In this document: positions 26,176 through 35,810 of the stretch, piece by piece
Numbering within the stretch: the stretch's first letter is position 1
How the letters are laid out: every line of letters begins with the position of its first letter
Assembly: GCA_028712505.1 (NCBI GenBank)
Contig: JAQTQC010000003.1
Span: 1-52,955 of the forward strand
Direction of reading: 5' to 3'
DNA from: Candidatus Omnitrophota bacterium
GTDB taxonomy: Bacteria > Omnitrophota > Gorgyraeia > Gygaellales > Profunditerraquicolaceae
DNA: 52,955 bases
Program-made: the position numbers and the translations under genes
The notes under the pieces: model-generated
Database searches by the model: none
The model's input: the letters and a program-made list of their open reading frames with translations, nothing else
Told to the model about the DNA's origin: nothing

Positions 26176-28129
26176 GTTTTAGCTCCTTGATCTTATCTCT
26201 TAGCCCGGCTGCCTTTTCAAATAACAGGTTGCGAGCAGCCAGCTCCATCTCATATTCTAACTCAGAAATATATTTATGCAATTGATATTGCTCTTTGGGT
26301 TCTCCGGTTAGCTCGCGGACGAATTCGTCAGCCTCCTCAAATATTTCAATTCCTTCTTTAATGGATTTTTGGATTGAGTGCGGGGTAATTGCATTTTTTT
26401 GATTGTACTCCAACTGGAGTTTTCTCCTGCGCCGGCTTTCGTTGATCGCCTTTTTCATCGAACCGGTAATGGTGTCGGCATACATGATTACCGTTCCGTG
26501 GATGTTGCGGGCTGCACGCCCGCCTACCTGGATGAGGCTTGTAGCTGAACGCAGGAATCCTTCTTTATCCGCATCCAGGATTGCTACTAACGAGACTTCC
26601 GGTAAATCCAGGCCTTCCCGGAGCAGGTTGATCCCGACCAAGCAGTCAAATTTATTTTCTCTTAATTCCTTTAATATTTTGGAGCGTTCAATGGTTTTTA
26701 TTTCCGAGTGCAGGTATTTTACCTTTATCCCGTTTTCTGCCAGGTAATTAGCCAAGTCTTCAGACATTCTTTTGGTCAGCGTGGTTACCAGTACTCTTTC
26801 TTTGTTTTTTGCACGGAGTTTGATCTGGGTGATTAAATCTTCGATCTGTCCGGCTGTGGGTTTGATTATTATTTCCGGGTCCACCAGGCCGGTAGGCCGG
26901 ATAATCTGTTCAGCAACTTTATGGTTACTTAATTTTAACTCATATTCATCAGGTGTGGCTGAGACAAAGATTGTGCTGCCGGTAAGCTGGTTAAATTCAT
27001 CGAATTTCAACGGTCGGTTGTCCAGGCAGGACGGGAGCCGGAAACCGTATTCGACAAGAGTTTCCTTTCTTGCCTTGTCTCCGGCATACATCCCTCTTAT
27101 CTGGGGTATGGTTGCGTGAGATTCATCGATTATGGTTAAAAAGTCCCCTCTAAAATAATCAATCATTGAATACGGCCGACTGCCGGCCGGTCTGCCGCTT
27201 AAATGCCAGGAATAATTCTCTATTCCGTGGCAGTACCCTATTTCTTTAAGCATCTCTAAATCATAGTTTGTGCGTGATTCCAGGCGCTGGGCTTCTAACA
27301 GTTTATTTCTTTGTTTCAAGATTTTAAGCTGGTTAGTTAATTCTTCCCTGATTGAGGCGACTGATCCGTCAACCTTGTCTCCAGAGACAATAAAATGTTT
27401 TGCCGGATAGATAGCGACCCTGTCGATATTGCTTAAAACTTCCGCAGATACCGGTTCAAATACAGAAATCTTATTTATAAGGTCTCCGTTTAATTCTATA
27501 CGTATTGCCTTTTCGCTGTATGAGGGGAATATCTCGACGATCTCTCCGCGCACCCGGAACTTAGCGCGTTTAAATTCATAATCATTTCGATCATATTGGA
27601 TCTGGATTAGTCTGGATATTAAGTCTTCGCGCTCCAGTTTTTCGCCTTTATTGAGAATCAACAGATGCCCCTGGTATTCTTCAGGAGAGCCCAGGTTGTA
27701 AATGCAGGAAACTGAAGCGACAACAATTACGTCCTGCCGGCTCATTAATGAAGTTGTCGCAGAAAGCCTCAAGCGGTCCAGGCGTTCGTTTATCGATGAG
27801 TCTTTCTCAATATAGGTGTCCGTAGATGGGATATATGCCTCCGGCTGGTAGTAGTCATAATAACTTACAAAGTATTCAACTGCGTTATGCGGAAAGAATT
27901 CTTTAAATTCAGAGTATAACTGGGCGGCCAATGTTTTATTATGAGAGATGATTAAGGTTGGTTTGTTCAGCTTGGTGATTAGATTAGCCAGGGTAAAGGT
28001 TTTTCCGCTTCCGGTGACCCCTAAGAGCGTGGTATAACGGTTTTTGGCGAGTACGGACTTACTGAGATCTTGAATCGCCTTGGGTTGGTCGCCGCAGGGC
28101 TTGAAATTAGCAACAAGTTTAAATCTCAT
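26159..28129 (-). CDS. uvrB: Excinuclease ABC subunit B
   Basis: 656 residues, typical. The damage-verifying helicase-like subunit of nucleotide excision repair. Walker A is GVTGSGKT, the beta-hairpin region holds YYDYYQPEAYIPSTDTYIEK, the helicase motifs include DESHATIPQIRGMYAGD and the QVGGRAARN motif VI, and a C-terminal UVR motif (about 620-655) binds UvrA/UvrC. It follows nadC by six bases. uvrA and uvrC are not in the window. Confidence 0.98.
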   Translation of the reverse strand: MRFKLVANFKPCGDQPKAIQDLSKSVLAKNRYTTLLGVTGSGKTFTLANLITKLNKPTLIISHNKTLAAQLYSEFKEFFPHNAVEYFVSYYDYYQPEAYIPSTDTYIEKDSSINERLDRLRLSATTSLMSRQDVIVVASVSCIYNLGSPEEYQGHLLILNKGEKLEREDLISRLIQIQYDRNDYEFKRAKFRVRGEIVEIFPSYSEKAIRIELNGDLINKISVFEPVSAEVLSNIDRVAIYPAKHFIVSGDKVDGSVASIREELTNQLKILKQRNKLLEAQRLESRTNYDLEMLKEIGYCHGIENYSWHLSGRPAGSRPYSMIDYFRGDFLTIIDESHATIPQIRGMYAGDKARKETLVEYGFRLPSCLDNRPLKFDEFNQLTGSTIFVSATPDEYELKLSNHKVAEQIIRPTGLVDPEIIIKPTAGQIEDLITQIKLRAKNKERVLVTTLTKRMSEDLANYLAENGIKVKYLHSEIKTIERSKILKELRENKFDCLVGINLLREGLDLPEVSLVAILDADKEGFLRSATSLIQVGGRAARNIHGTVIMYADTITGSMKKAINESRRRRKLQLEYNQKNAITPHSIQKSIKEGIEIFEEADEFVRELTGEPKEQYQLHKYISELEYEMELAARNLLFEKAAGLRDKIKELKHATGG

Positions 28130-28135
28130 AAATCA

Positions 28136-29017
28136 TCAAATAACATCCAGACTGATATCTGCGGATTTCACGGAATCAGTCAGTTCTCCGATTGAGATTA
28201 TATCTACGCCTGTTGAGGCGTAATCTTTTATATTGGCAAGGTATATACCTCCGCTGGCCTCAAGCTTGCTGGGCGAGTGGTGGCTCTTAAACTTTGTGTT
28301 ATTTCTAATCTTTACTGCCTCTCGGATATCTTCAATCTTCATATTATCGAGCATGATCACATCTGGTTTAAAGTAAAGCGCATGTTTAAATTCTTCCAGG
28401 TTTTGTGTTTCTATTTCAATTTTATAGCCCTTTGGCACACTGGGCAGTTTAATGTAGCCGTCTGTAACCTTGATATGATTATCTTTGATCAGGATCATTT
28501 CATCCAAGCGGATCCGATGATTATGTCCGCCTCCGATCCTGACGGCGTATTTCTGCAATTCCCTTAATCCGGGTATGGTTTTGCGGGTATCGGTAATCTT
28601 TGTTTTGTATGGTCGGATTTCTTTGACAAATTCGCGGGTTTTAGTGGCAATACCGGAAAGCAATGATAATAAATTCAAAGCCACGCGTTCTGCGGTAAGT
28701 ATGCTGCTGGCCTTACCGGAAATGATCGCGATAGTCTTTTTGGCTTTGATCATCCTGCCTTCTTTTGTCTTTTGAATAAAGTTGATCGAAGGATCCACGG
28801 ATTTAAATACTTTTTCTGCCACAGTTATCCCGCAGACCAGGAAATCCTCTTTGGCGATGATCTTGGCTTTGATGATCTTATTTTTTGGGATAGTCAACTG
28901 GGTGGTGATATCTCCGCGGCCGATATCTTCGATCAGGGCGTGTCTGACTATTGCTTTAAGTTTTTCCGGGTTAATTTCAGGTTTTTTCTCCGACAGGAAG
29001 TATTTATCGTAAGCCAT
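28136..29017 (-). CDS. nadC: Nicotinate-nucleotide pyrophosphorylase (carboxylating)
   Basis: 293 residues. It converts quinolinate + PRPP to nicotinate mononucleotide in NAD synthesis. The family core is RKTIPGLRELQKYAVRIGGG, then NHRIRLDEMILIKDNH, with the C-terminal VDIISIGELTDSVKSADISLD block. It overlaps valS by 14 bases. nadA and nadB are not in the window. Confidence 0.96.
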   Translation of the reverse strand: MAYDKYFLSEKKPEINPEKLKAIVRHALIEDIGRGDITTQLTIPKNKIIKAKIIAKEDFLVCGITVAEKVFKSVDPSINFIQKTKEGRMIKAKKTIAIISGKASSILTAERVALNLLSLLSGIATKTREFVKEIRPYKTKITDTRKTIPGLRELQKYAVRIGGGHNHRIRLDEMILIKDNHIKVTDGYIKLPSVPKGYKIEIETQNLEEFKHALYFKPDVIMLDNMKIEDIREAVKIRNNTKFKSHHSPSKLEASGGIYLANIKDYASTGVDIISIGELTDSVKSADISLDVI

Positions 29018-31658
29018 TTTTTATCACCTCTAGCTTGGTTACTTGCTCGCGCATATCTTTTAATTTGGCCTTTTCCGTATCGATGATCTCTTTGGGGGCG
29101 CGGCCGAGGAAGTTCTTATTGGCAAGCATGGTCTCCTTGTTCTTAATTTCAGATTCTAACCTATCGATTTTTAGCTGGTTTTTCTTGATTTGTTCCGCCA
29201 CGTTTACTATTCCCTTAAGTGGCATCACGATGTGCATATCTTTGAGTACGCAGGCAAATTCGTTTTCTTGGGGAAGGTATTTTTCGGTTATCTTCAAAGT
29301 TTCTACCTTGGCCAGGTTCTTTATATAATTTATTAACGGCGCGATTATCTTTTCCCGGGATCTATCCGAGAAGGTTAGTTTGATTTCGATGCGATTGTTT
29401 AAACCTACTTCCATTTCCGCGCGCATGTTTCTTACAGTATTGATGATATCAAAGGCTACCTGCATTTGTTTTTCATCATCGTCGCTGATTAAATCCGGCT
29501 GCAGGTGCGGCCATTTTTGCTGCATAATTGAATCTTTTGCTCCTGGCAGTCGCTGCCATATCTCCTCGGATATAAAAGGCATAAAAGGATGGATCAGCCG
29601 GAGATATTTTTCCAGGATTTTATACATAATCAGCTGGGTTTGTTTTTCTCCTATCTGCGGCTTGATTAATTCCAGGTACCAGTCGCAAAACTCATGCCAG
29701 AAAAATGAGTACAAGCCGTTAGCTGCTTCGTTGAACCTGTAGGCAGCCAGGTCTTCGTCAGTTTTCTTTAGAGTGGAATAAAAACGGCTGATTATCCAAC
29801 GGTTGAGAATATCCATTTTTTCATTCTTAAAGAAGACGCATAGGTCTGCGTTTATATTTTCTGGTTTAAGGTTCATCAAGATAAACCTTGAGGCATTCCA
29901 GATCTTATTGGCAAAGTTCCTGCCTTGTTCAAATCTTTCTTTAGATAAGTAAACATCCTGGCCTTGGGTAGTTATGGAAATCAGGCTGAAACGCAGGGCA
30001 TCTGTGCCGTATTCGGCAATAACCTCCAGGGGGTCGATAACATTGCCTAGGGATTTAGACATTTTCTTGCCCTCTATGTCGCGTACAGTCCCGTGAATAT
30101 AAACATCTTTAAAAGGGATATTCTTCCTAAATTCCAGCCCGGACATGATCATGCGAGCTACCCAGAAAAAAATAATTTCCGGGGCAGTGACCAGGGCTGC
30201 GGTAGGATAGAAATATTTCAGGTCGGCGTTTTCTTTCGGCCAGTAAAATGTGGCAAATGGCCATAGCCAACTGGAAAACCAGGTATCCAAAACATCTTTT
30301 TCCTGGGATATGTCGGTTGAGGCGCACTTTGGACATTTTTCCGGTTTTGTTTTAGATACGATAATGCCTTTGTCCGGATTTTTTGATTGGCAATTTTTAC
30401 AGTAATAAACCGGGATGCGGTGTCCCCACCAGATCTGCCGGGATATGCACCAATCTTGGATATTTTCCATCCAATTAAGATAAACTTTTGTCCAGCGTTG
30501 GGGGTAAAATTTAATTTTTCCATTTTTTACTACTTTGATTGCCGGCTTGGCCAAGGGGCGCATCTTAACAAACCATTGCTTTGACAGGTATGGTTCGACA
30601 ATTGTGTGGCAGCGGTAGCAATGTCCGACAGAAAGCTTATGTTCCTGGATTTTTTCTAATAAACCGATTGTTCTTAATTCTTCCAGTACTACCTCTCTTG
30701 CTTTAAAACGGTCAAGCCCGGAGAATTTTCCGGCCAGGGCATTCATTTTTCCGTCCGGGGACATTACATTGATGAATTCCAGATTGTGTTTTTTACCCAT
30801 GCGGTAATCATTGGGGTCATGCGCCGGGGTAACTTTTACCGCACCAGTTCCGAATTGCGTATCCACCGTGCTGTCAGCGATGATCTTGATTTGGCGATTT
30901 ACCAGGGGGAGAATTAAAATTTTTCCTACGTATTCTTTATAGCGGATATCTTTGGGGTTTACGGCTACGGCCGTATCTCCCAGCATGGTTTCCGGCCGGG
31001 TGGTGGCAACGCTGATAAATTTATCCGGGTTATCTTTCAACGGGTACTTAAGGTAATAAAGGCTCCCTTGTAATTCTACATGGCTGGCCTCTTCGTCGCT
31101 TAATGCTGTTTGACAGCGGGGGCACCAGTTTATAATGTAGTAGCCTTGATAGATCAGTTTTCTCTTGTAAAGCCAGATAAAGGCCTCAGCTACGCTTTCT
31201 GAATAGGCTGCATCCATTGTAAATCGGGTGCGCGACCAGTCGCAGGAAGCGCCCAATTTTTTCAGTTGGGCAATGATAGTTGAACCGTTGCGTTCTTTCC
31301 ATTCCCAGACTTTAGAAATAAATTTATCGACACCTAAATCCTGGCGTTTTAATCCTTCTTTTGCCAGGGATCTTTCGACCACGTTTTGAGTGGCAATTCC
31401 TGCATGGTCGGTTCCTGGCATCCATAAGCTGTTAAATCCCTTCATCCGGTGATAACGGATCAGGATGTCTTGGATAGTATTGTTCAGAGCGTGTCCCATA
31501 TGCAGTATCCCGGTGACATTTGGCGGAGGGATGACTATGCAATAGGGTTTCTTTTGAGAGGGTATTTTGGCGGAAAAAAGATTGCTATCTTCCCAAATTT
31601 TATACCACTTTTCTTCTGTTTCTCTAGGATCGTATTGCTTGGATAATTCTTCAGGCAT
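29004..31658 (-). CDS. valS: Valine--tRNA ligase
   Basis: 884 residues, full length. Class I synthetase with the HIGH-type motif PPPNVTGILHMGHAL (about 44-58), the CP1 editing domain (TTRPETMLGDTAVAVNP), the KMSKSLGN signature near 530 and a C-terminal coiled-coil arm (about 820-884, Lys/Glu-rich). It lies 35 bases after cimA. Confidence 0.98.
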   Translation of the reverse strand: MPEELSKQYDPRETEEKWYKIWEDSNLFSAKIPSQKKPYCIVIPPPNVTGILHMGHALNNTIQDILIRYHRMKGFNSLWMPGTDHAGIATQNVVERSLAKEGLKRQDLGVDKFISKVWEWKERNGSTIIAQLKKLGASCDWSRTRFTMDAAYSESVAEAFIWLYKRKLIYQGYYIINWCPRCQTALSDEEASHVELQGSLYYLKYPLKDNPDKFISVATTRPETMLGDTAVAVNPKDIRYKEYVGKILILPLVNRQIKIIADSTVDTQFGTGAVKVTPAHDPNDYRMGKKHNLEFINVMSPDGKMNALAGKFSGLDRFKAREVVLEELRTIGLLEKIQEHKLSVGHCYRCHTIVEPYLSKQWFVKMRPLAKPAIKVVKNGKIKFYPQRWTKVYLNWMENIQDWCISRQIWWGHRIPVYYCKNCQSKNPDKGIIVSKTKPEKCPKCASTDISQEKDVLDTWFSSWLWPFATFYWPKENADLKYFYPTAALVTAPEIIFFWVARMIMSGLEFRKNIPFKDVYIHGTVRDIEGKKMSKSLGNVIDPLEVIAEYGTDALRFSLISITTQGQDVYLSKERFEQGRNFANKIWNASRFILMNLKPENINADLCVFFKNEKMDILNRWIISRFYSTLKKTDEDLAAYRFNEAANGLYSFFWHEFCDWYLELIKPQIGEKQTQLIMYKILEKYLRLIHPFMPFISEEIWQRLPGAKDSIMQQKWPHLQPDLISDDDEKQMQVAFDIINTVRNMRAEMEVGLNNRIEIKLTFSDRSREKIIAPLINYIKNLAKVETLKITEKYLPQENEFACVLKDMHIVMPLKGIVNVAEQIKKNQLKIDRLESEIKNKETMLANKNFLGRAPKEIIDTEKAKLKDMREQVTKLEVIKNGLR

Positions 31659-31693
31659 TGATTGTTTGGATTATTGATCGTCCTTATAAACGA

Positions 31694-33268
31694 TTATTGG
31701 TTATCTTTAAGGAGTTTGTATTCTACGCTATCAACCAGTGCTTGCCAGCTAGCTTCGATTATGTTCTCATGCACCCCAATGGTGTTCCAGATATCTTTTT
31801 CATCCTGAGACTGGATCAATACGCGTACTTTTGCGGCAGTACCTGCTTTCTCTTCCAGAACACGGACTTTAAAATCAGAAAGATGCATTTTAGCTAAAGT
31901 GGGATAGAAATCTTTTAAGGCCTTGCGCAAGGCATTATCCAGCGCGTTTACCGGGCCATCCCCTTCAGCGGCAGTATGTTCTTTAACACCTTTCACTTTT
32001 AGTTTGATCACGGCTTCAGAAGTAATCTTATCGCTTGAGCGTTTTTCGATAACTACTTTAAATCCCTCCAGGTCAAAGAATTTTTTATATTTTCTTAACG
32101 CCTTTTTCATCAGTATCTGAAACGAAGCTTCGGCAGCCTCAAATTGGTATCCTTTATGTTCCAGGGATTGGACTAATTTCAGGATTTTCTTAGTCTGAGG
32201 GTCCTCTTTGCTTAGGTCATAGCTTAGATCTTTGGCCCGCAACAGGATTCCGGTTTTACCTCCCAATTCGGAAACCAGGATTCGGCGGTGATTGCCTACC
32301 AATAACGGATCGATATGCTCATAAGTCAGAGGGTTCTTCATTATGGCATTGATGTGCATACCTCCTTTATGGGCGAATGCCGAGTCTCCTACAAAAGGCT
32401 GCTCGCTTTTTACGCGCATGTTGCTGATTTCGCTGACAAAATGCGAAAGGTGGGTAAGTTGTTTTAAATTTTCACCCGAAATACAGTTAGTTTTTAATTT
32501 AATTTTTAAGTTGGCGATAATCGGGATCAGATCGGCGTTTCCGCAGCGTTCGCCATAGCCGTTAATTGTTCCCTGAACAATATTTGCCCCTGCTTCTACG
32601 GCGGCCAGGGAATTAGCAATCGCAATTCCTGCGTCGTTGTGGCAATGGATGCCCAGATCTATTTCGGTGTCAGCGATTTTATTCTTGATCTCTTTTGTCA
32701 TGCTGTATATCTGGCTGGTTAAAAACCCGCCGTTTGTATCGCATAGGCAAATTGCTTTTGCTCCTCCGGAACATGCGGCATCTAAGGTTTTTAAGGCATA
32801 ATCTTTATTTGCCTGGTAGGCATCAAAAAAATGCTCAGCGTCGTAGAAGACAAGAAAACCTTTTTTAGTCAGGAAACTGATTGTATCTTCGATCATCGAA
32901 AGGTTTTCATCCAGCGATGATTTTAAAACCTCAGTTACATGAAAGTCCCAGGTTTTTCCCACGATAGTAATTACCTGGGCGTTGGATTTTAAAAGCGCTT
33001 TCAAGTTAGAGTCTTCCGAGGCCGAAATATTCGGCCGGCGGGTCATACTAAAGGCGGCAATCTGGGAATTCTTAAGTTTGCTGCGGCTGATTTTCAAGAA
33101 AAACTCCCGGTCTTTCGGGTTTGAACCCGGCCAGCCGCCTTCAATGAAATGGATACCGACTTTGTCCAGCTCCTCCGCAATGCGGATTTTATCCATTACT
33201 GAGTAAGATACACCCTCTGCCTGCGAGCCGTCGCGTAACGTGGTATCATATAGTTTTACATTTTTCAT
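31694..33268 (-). CDS. cimA: (R)-citramalate synthase
   Basis: 524 residues. It condenses pyruvate and acetyl-CoA to citramalate, giving 2-oxobutanoate for isoleucine without threonine deaminase. The LeuA-like TIM barrel begins KLYDTTLRDGSQAEGV; IHFIEGGWPGSNPKD, the metal-binding GIHCHNDAGIAIANS and NGYGERCGNADL follow. A C-terminal LeuA-type regulatory domain (about 400-524) suggests feedback control. The EGGWPGSNPKD segment separates CimA from isopropylmalate synthase. It lies two bases after lysC. Confidence 0.94.
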   Translation of the reverse strand: MKNVKLYDTTLRDGSQAEGVSYSVMDKIRIAEELDKVGIHFIEGGWPGSNPKDREFFLKISRSKLKNSQIAAFSMTRRPNISASEDSNLKALLKSNAQVITIVGKTWDFHVTEVLKSSLDENLSMIEDTISFLTKKGFLVFYDAEHFFDAYQANKDYALKTLDAACSGGAKAICLCDTNGGFLTSQIYSMTKEIKNKIADTEIDLGIHCHNDAGIAIANSLAAVEAGANIVQGTINGYGERCGNADLIPIIANLKIKLKTNCISGENLKQLTHLSHFVSEISNMRVKSEQPFVGDSAFAHKGGMHINAIMKNPLTYEHIDPLLVGNHRRILVSELGGKTGILLRAKDLSYDLSKEDPQTKKILKLVQSLEHKGYQFEAAEASFQILMKKALRKYKKFFDLEGFKVVIEKRSSDKITSEAVIKLKVKGVKEHTAAEGDGPVNALDNALRKALKDFYPTLAKMHLSDFKVRVLEEKAGTAAKVRVLIQSQDEKDIWNTIGVHENIIEASWQALVDSVEYKLLKDNQ

Positions 33269-33270
33269 GC

Positions 33271-34497
33271 TTAGCCTCGTTTATGTAACCCAAATTCTTC
33301 GTGTAATTTCTTAACCGCGGTTTCAGCGAACTTTTTCTTTATGATACAGGATATGCTGATATCAGAAGTTGAGATCATTTCAATATTGATATTGTTATCG
33401 GCCATGATCCCGAACATCTTTGCCGCAACCCCGTGATGAGATTTCATCCCTACTCCTACGATAGAGACGCGGGCAATATCTTCATCAAGCAGGATATCGC
33501 TTGAGCCTATTTTTTTGGCTACTGCTTTGGTAATTTTACTGGCTTTGGCGCTATCGGCCTTGGCAATAGTAAAAGATATGTCGGTCAAACGGGTATGACT
33601 TACATTCTGCACGATCATATCTACGCTTACCCCGGCAACAGCCAGATCCTGGAATAACCTGACTGCTACCCCTGGTTTATCGGGAACTCCGCAGAGGGTA
33701 ATTTTAGCCTGGTTCTTATTTAAAGTTATGCCGCTGACGACTACCTCTTCCATCATCTTTACCTCCTTAATAATCATTGTTCCGGTCTTAGTTGAGAATG
33801 ATGAACGCACATGCAAGGGTACATTAAATTTTTTGGCAACCTCAATAGAGCGCGCCTGCATAACCTGAGCGCCAAGGGAGGCCATTTCGAGCATCTCATC
33901 ATAAGTAATCTCTTTGATTTTTTTGGCTTTTGGCTCAATACGTGGGTCAGTGGTGTAAATACCTTCAACATCGGTATAAATCTCACAGGAGGCGGCAGCA
34001 AGTTCTTTTGCCAGGGCAACTGCGGTTAAATCTGAGCCACCTCTGCCCAAGGTAGTGATATCCTGGTTTAAAGTTACGCCTTGAAAACCGGCGACTATGA
34101 CTATTTTTCCCTTTTTTAACTCCTCTTTAATTTTATCCGCGTTTATTTTTATGATCCTGGCCCGGGTATGACTGGTATCGGTAATAATTCCGACTTGGGC
34201 TCCTGTAAATGAAATCGCCTGTGCCCCTAATTTATGGATAGCCATTGCCAAGAGGGCTACGGAAATCTGTTCTCCGGTTGAAAGCAACATGTCCATTTCT
34301 CTCTCTGAAGGATCAGAATTAATTTTATCCGCTAATTCGACTAATTCGTCAGTCGTGTCTCCTAATGCTGAAACTACGACAACTAATCCATAGCCTTTTT
34401 TCTGATAGCTGACTACTCTTTGAGCTACCTTTTGAATACGTTCTACGTTGGCAACGGAAGAACCTCCATATTTTTGGACAACTAAACCTTTGCTCAT
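33271..34497 (-). CDS. lysC: Aspartate kinase with two ACT domains
   Basis: 408 residues. First step of the aspartate pathway to Lys, Thr and Met. The kinase core has QKYGGSSVANVERI (8-21), STGEQISVALLAMAI and TTLGRGGSDLTAVALA, with two ACT domains (about 265-408) for feedback control. AAGGAG lies 8 bases before the ATG. It is followed by cimA after two bases and preceded by an iPGM-like gene, with hom and thrC further upstream in the same run. Confidence 0.97.
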   Translation of the reverse strand: MSKGLVVQKYGGSSVANVERIQKVAQRVVSYQKKGYGLVVVVSALGDTTDELVELADKINSDPSEREMDMLLSTGEQISVALLAMAIHKLGAQAISFTGAQVGIITDTSHTRARIIKINADKIKEELKKGKIVIVAGFQGVTLNQDITTLGRGGSDLTAVALAKELAAASCEIYTDVEGIYTTDPRIEPKAKKIKEITYDEMLEMASLGAQVMQARSIEVAKKFNVPLHVRSSFSTKTGTMIIKEVKMMEEVVVSGITLNKNQAKITLCGVPDKPGVAVRLFQDLAVAGVSVDMIVQNVSHTRLTDISFTIAKADSAKASKITKAVAKKIGSSDILLDEDIARVSIVGVGMKSHHGVAAKMFGIMADNNINIEMISTSDISISCIIKKKFAETAVKKLHEEFGLHKRG

Positions 34498-34550
34498 TAT
34501 TTATTCTCCTTGCCCAGAAGGGCAGATCCGCGCAATTACGCTACAAAATC

Positions 34551-34601
34551 GTACGCCGACGCAAGAGATGCTAGCGTCGGGTGGTTGTTAACGCGGGGTA
34601 T
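34551..34601 (+). repeat. Small dispersed repeat, copy A
   Basis: Shares ordered blocks with 44221-44274 read on the minus strand: GTACGCCG, a 15-base variable spacer of equal length, GCGTCGG, a short variable piece, then TAACGCGGG plus four similar bases. A 7-bp hairpin (34556-34562 with 34574-34580) forms within it. It covers the final codons and stop of the iPGM-like gene (stop at 34588). Confidence 0.6.
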
Positions 34602-35796
34602 TCAGTATAAGATATTCCATAAGTTGGTATCCATTTTCGAAATATAAATCGGATTTCTGCGCTTCCTTCTCGTTATAAGCCAGGAACCCCTTTTTTTCTA
34701 TATCTTTTCCGTAAATTGCAAACGGGATTGAATCGGAAGTATGGGTTTTCAGGGAAACCGGAGTTGCATGATCCGGTAATACCAGAATGCGAAAATCTTT
34801 TTTCTCCCCACAGTATCTTAAGAATGGCCCCACGATTAGCTGGTCAAAACGCTCGATTGCCGTAAGTTTTTCGCGCAAGTCTCCGTTGTGTCCGGCTTCG
34901 TCAGGGGCTTCCACATGGACAAAAACAAAATCATTTTTATCCAAAGATTTAATCCCTGCCTTAGCTTTACCTGCATAATCAGTATCATAGTAACCTGTAG
35001 CGCCGGGAACATCGATGACATTTAAACCCAGTATGCGACCTAATCCTTTAATCAAGTCAACTGCAGAGATCACGCTTCCGGTAAGACCGAATTTGTCAAT
35101 AAATCTGGGTATGTTCGGTTTTTTACCCTGTCCCCAAAGCCAGATCATATTCGCCGGGTTTTCTTTTAAATCCAAACGCACCTGGTTGATTTCATGTCCA
35201 GCCAGGATTTCCTGTGAATCCTGCATAAGCTTGATGATCAGGTCGGAATTTTCTCCTTTGGGCAGGTTTTTATTTATCTTCTGGCCGGTAATATCATGCG
35301 GTGCCTGGCATTTCAAGTTTTCGAGTTTTAATTCTGCCCCCCGCTTGATTAAAAGCAGATGCCTGTAGCTTACTCCCGGGAAGAAACGTATTTTATTTGT
35401 CCCCAGTTTCTGATCAAGGAACTTAATCAATTTCTCAGCTTCCTTAGTTTTTATATGTCCTGCGCTATAATCAAGCAGAGAATTGTTTCCCGCGGTAATT
35501 AAGTTGCAGCGGAAAGCAACATCATCTTCTTCTAATTCGACTCCTAGGTTGGCGGCCTCTAAAGGAGCCCTGCCGGAATAATATTTTTTTGGATCATATC
35601 CTAAAATAGAAAGATTGGCTACGTCGGATGCCGGGGTCATCTTATCGGGAATAGTTTTTGCCTGGCCAAGTAAGCCGTTTTTGGCAATAAAATCCATATT
35701 CGGTGTGCGTGCTGCCTCCAAGGGTGTGCGCATCCCCAGCTCTTCAACTGGATAATCCGCCATTCCGTCTCCTACCAAAACAATGAATTTTGTCAT
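34588..35796 (-). CDS. Cofactor-independent phosphoglycerate mutase family; probable homoserine kinase
   Basis: 402 residues of the archaeal-type iPGM (ApgM) alkaline-phosphatase superfamily. The N-terminus has VGDGMADYPVEELG and the metal/Ser region MTPASDVANLSILGYDP; the C-terminus has HVEAPDEAGHNGDLREK and VLPDHATPVSLKTH. A subfamily of these proteins has been proposed to replace ThrB as homoserine kinase. Here it sits between hom-thrC-coaB and lysC, with no thrB in the window, so that role is more likely than glycolytic mutase. The last codons lie in a small repeat. Confidence 0.85.
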   Translation of the reverse strand: MTKFIVLVGDGMADYPVEELGMRTPLEAARTPNMDFIAKNGLLGQAKTIPDKMTPASDVANLSILGYDPKKYYSGRAPLEAANLGVELEEDDVAFRCNLITAGNNSLLDYSAGHIKTKEAEKLIKFLDQKLGTNKIRFFPGVSYRHLLLIKRGAELKLENLKCQAPHDITGQKINKNLPKGENSDLIIKLMQDSQEILAGHEINQVRLDLKENPANMIWLWGQGKKPNIPRFIDKFGLTGSVISAVDLIKGLGRILGLNVIDVPGATGYYDTDYAGKAKAGIKSLDKNDFVFVHVEAPDEAGHNGDLREKLTAIERFDQLIVGPFLRYCGEKKDFRILVLPDHATPVSLKTHTSDSIPFAIYGKDIEKKGFLAYNEKEAQKSDLYFENGYQLMEYLILNTPR

Positions 35797-35810
35797 ATTG
35801 GAATTCTGTT

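Noticed and set aside
34504..34524. TGCCC/GGGCA hairpin before lysC as terminator
   Set aside because: A 5-bp stem with no U-tract that runs into the lysC ribosome-binding site; too weak to call.
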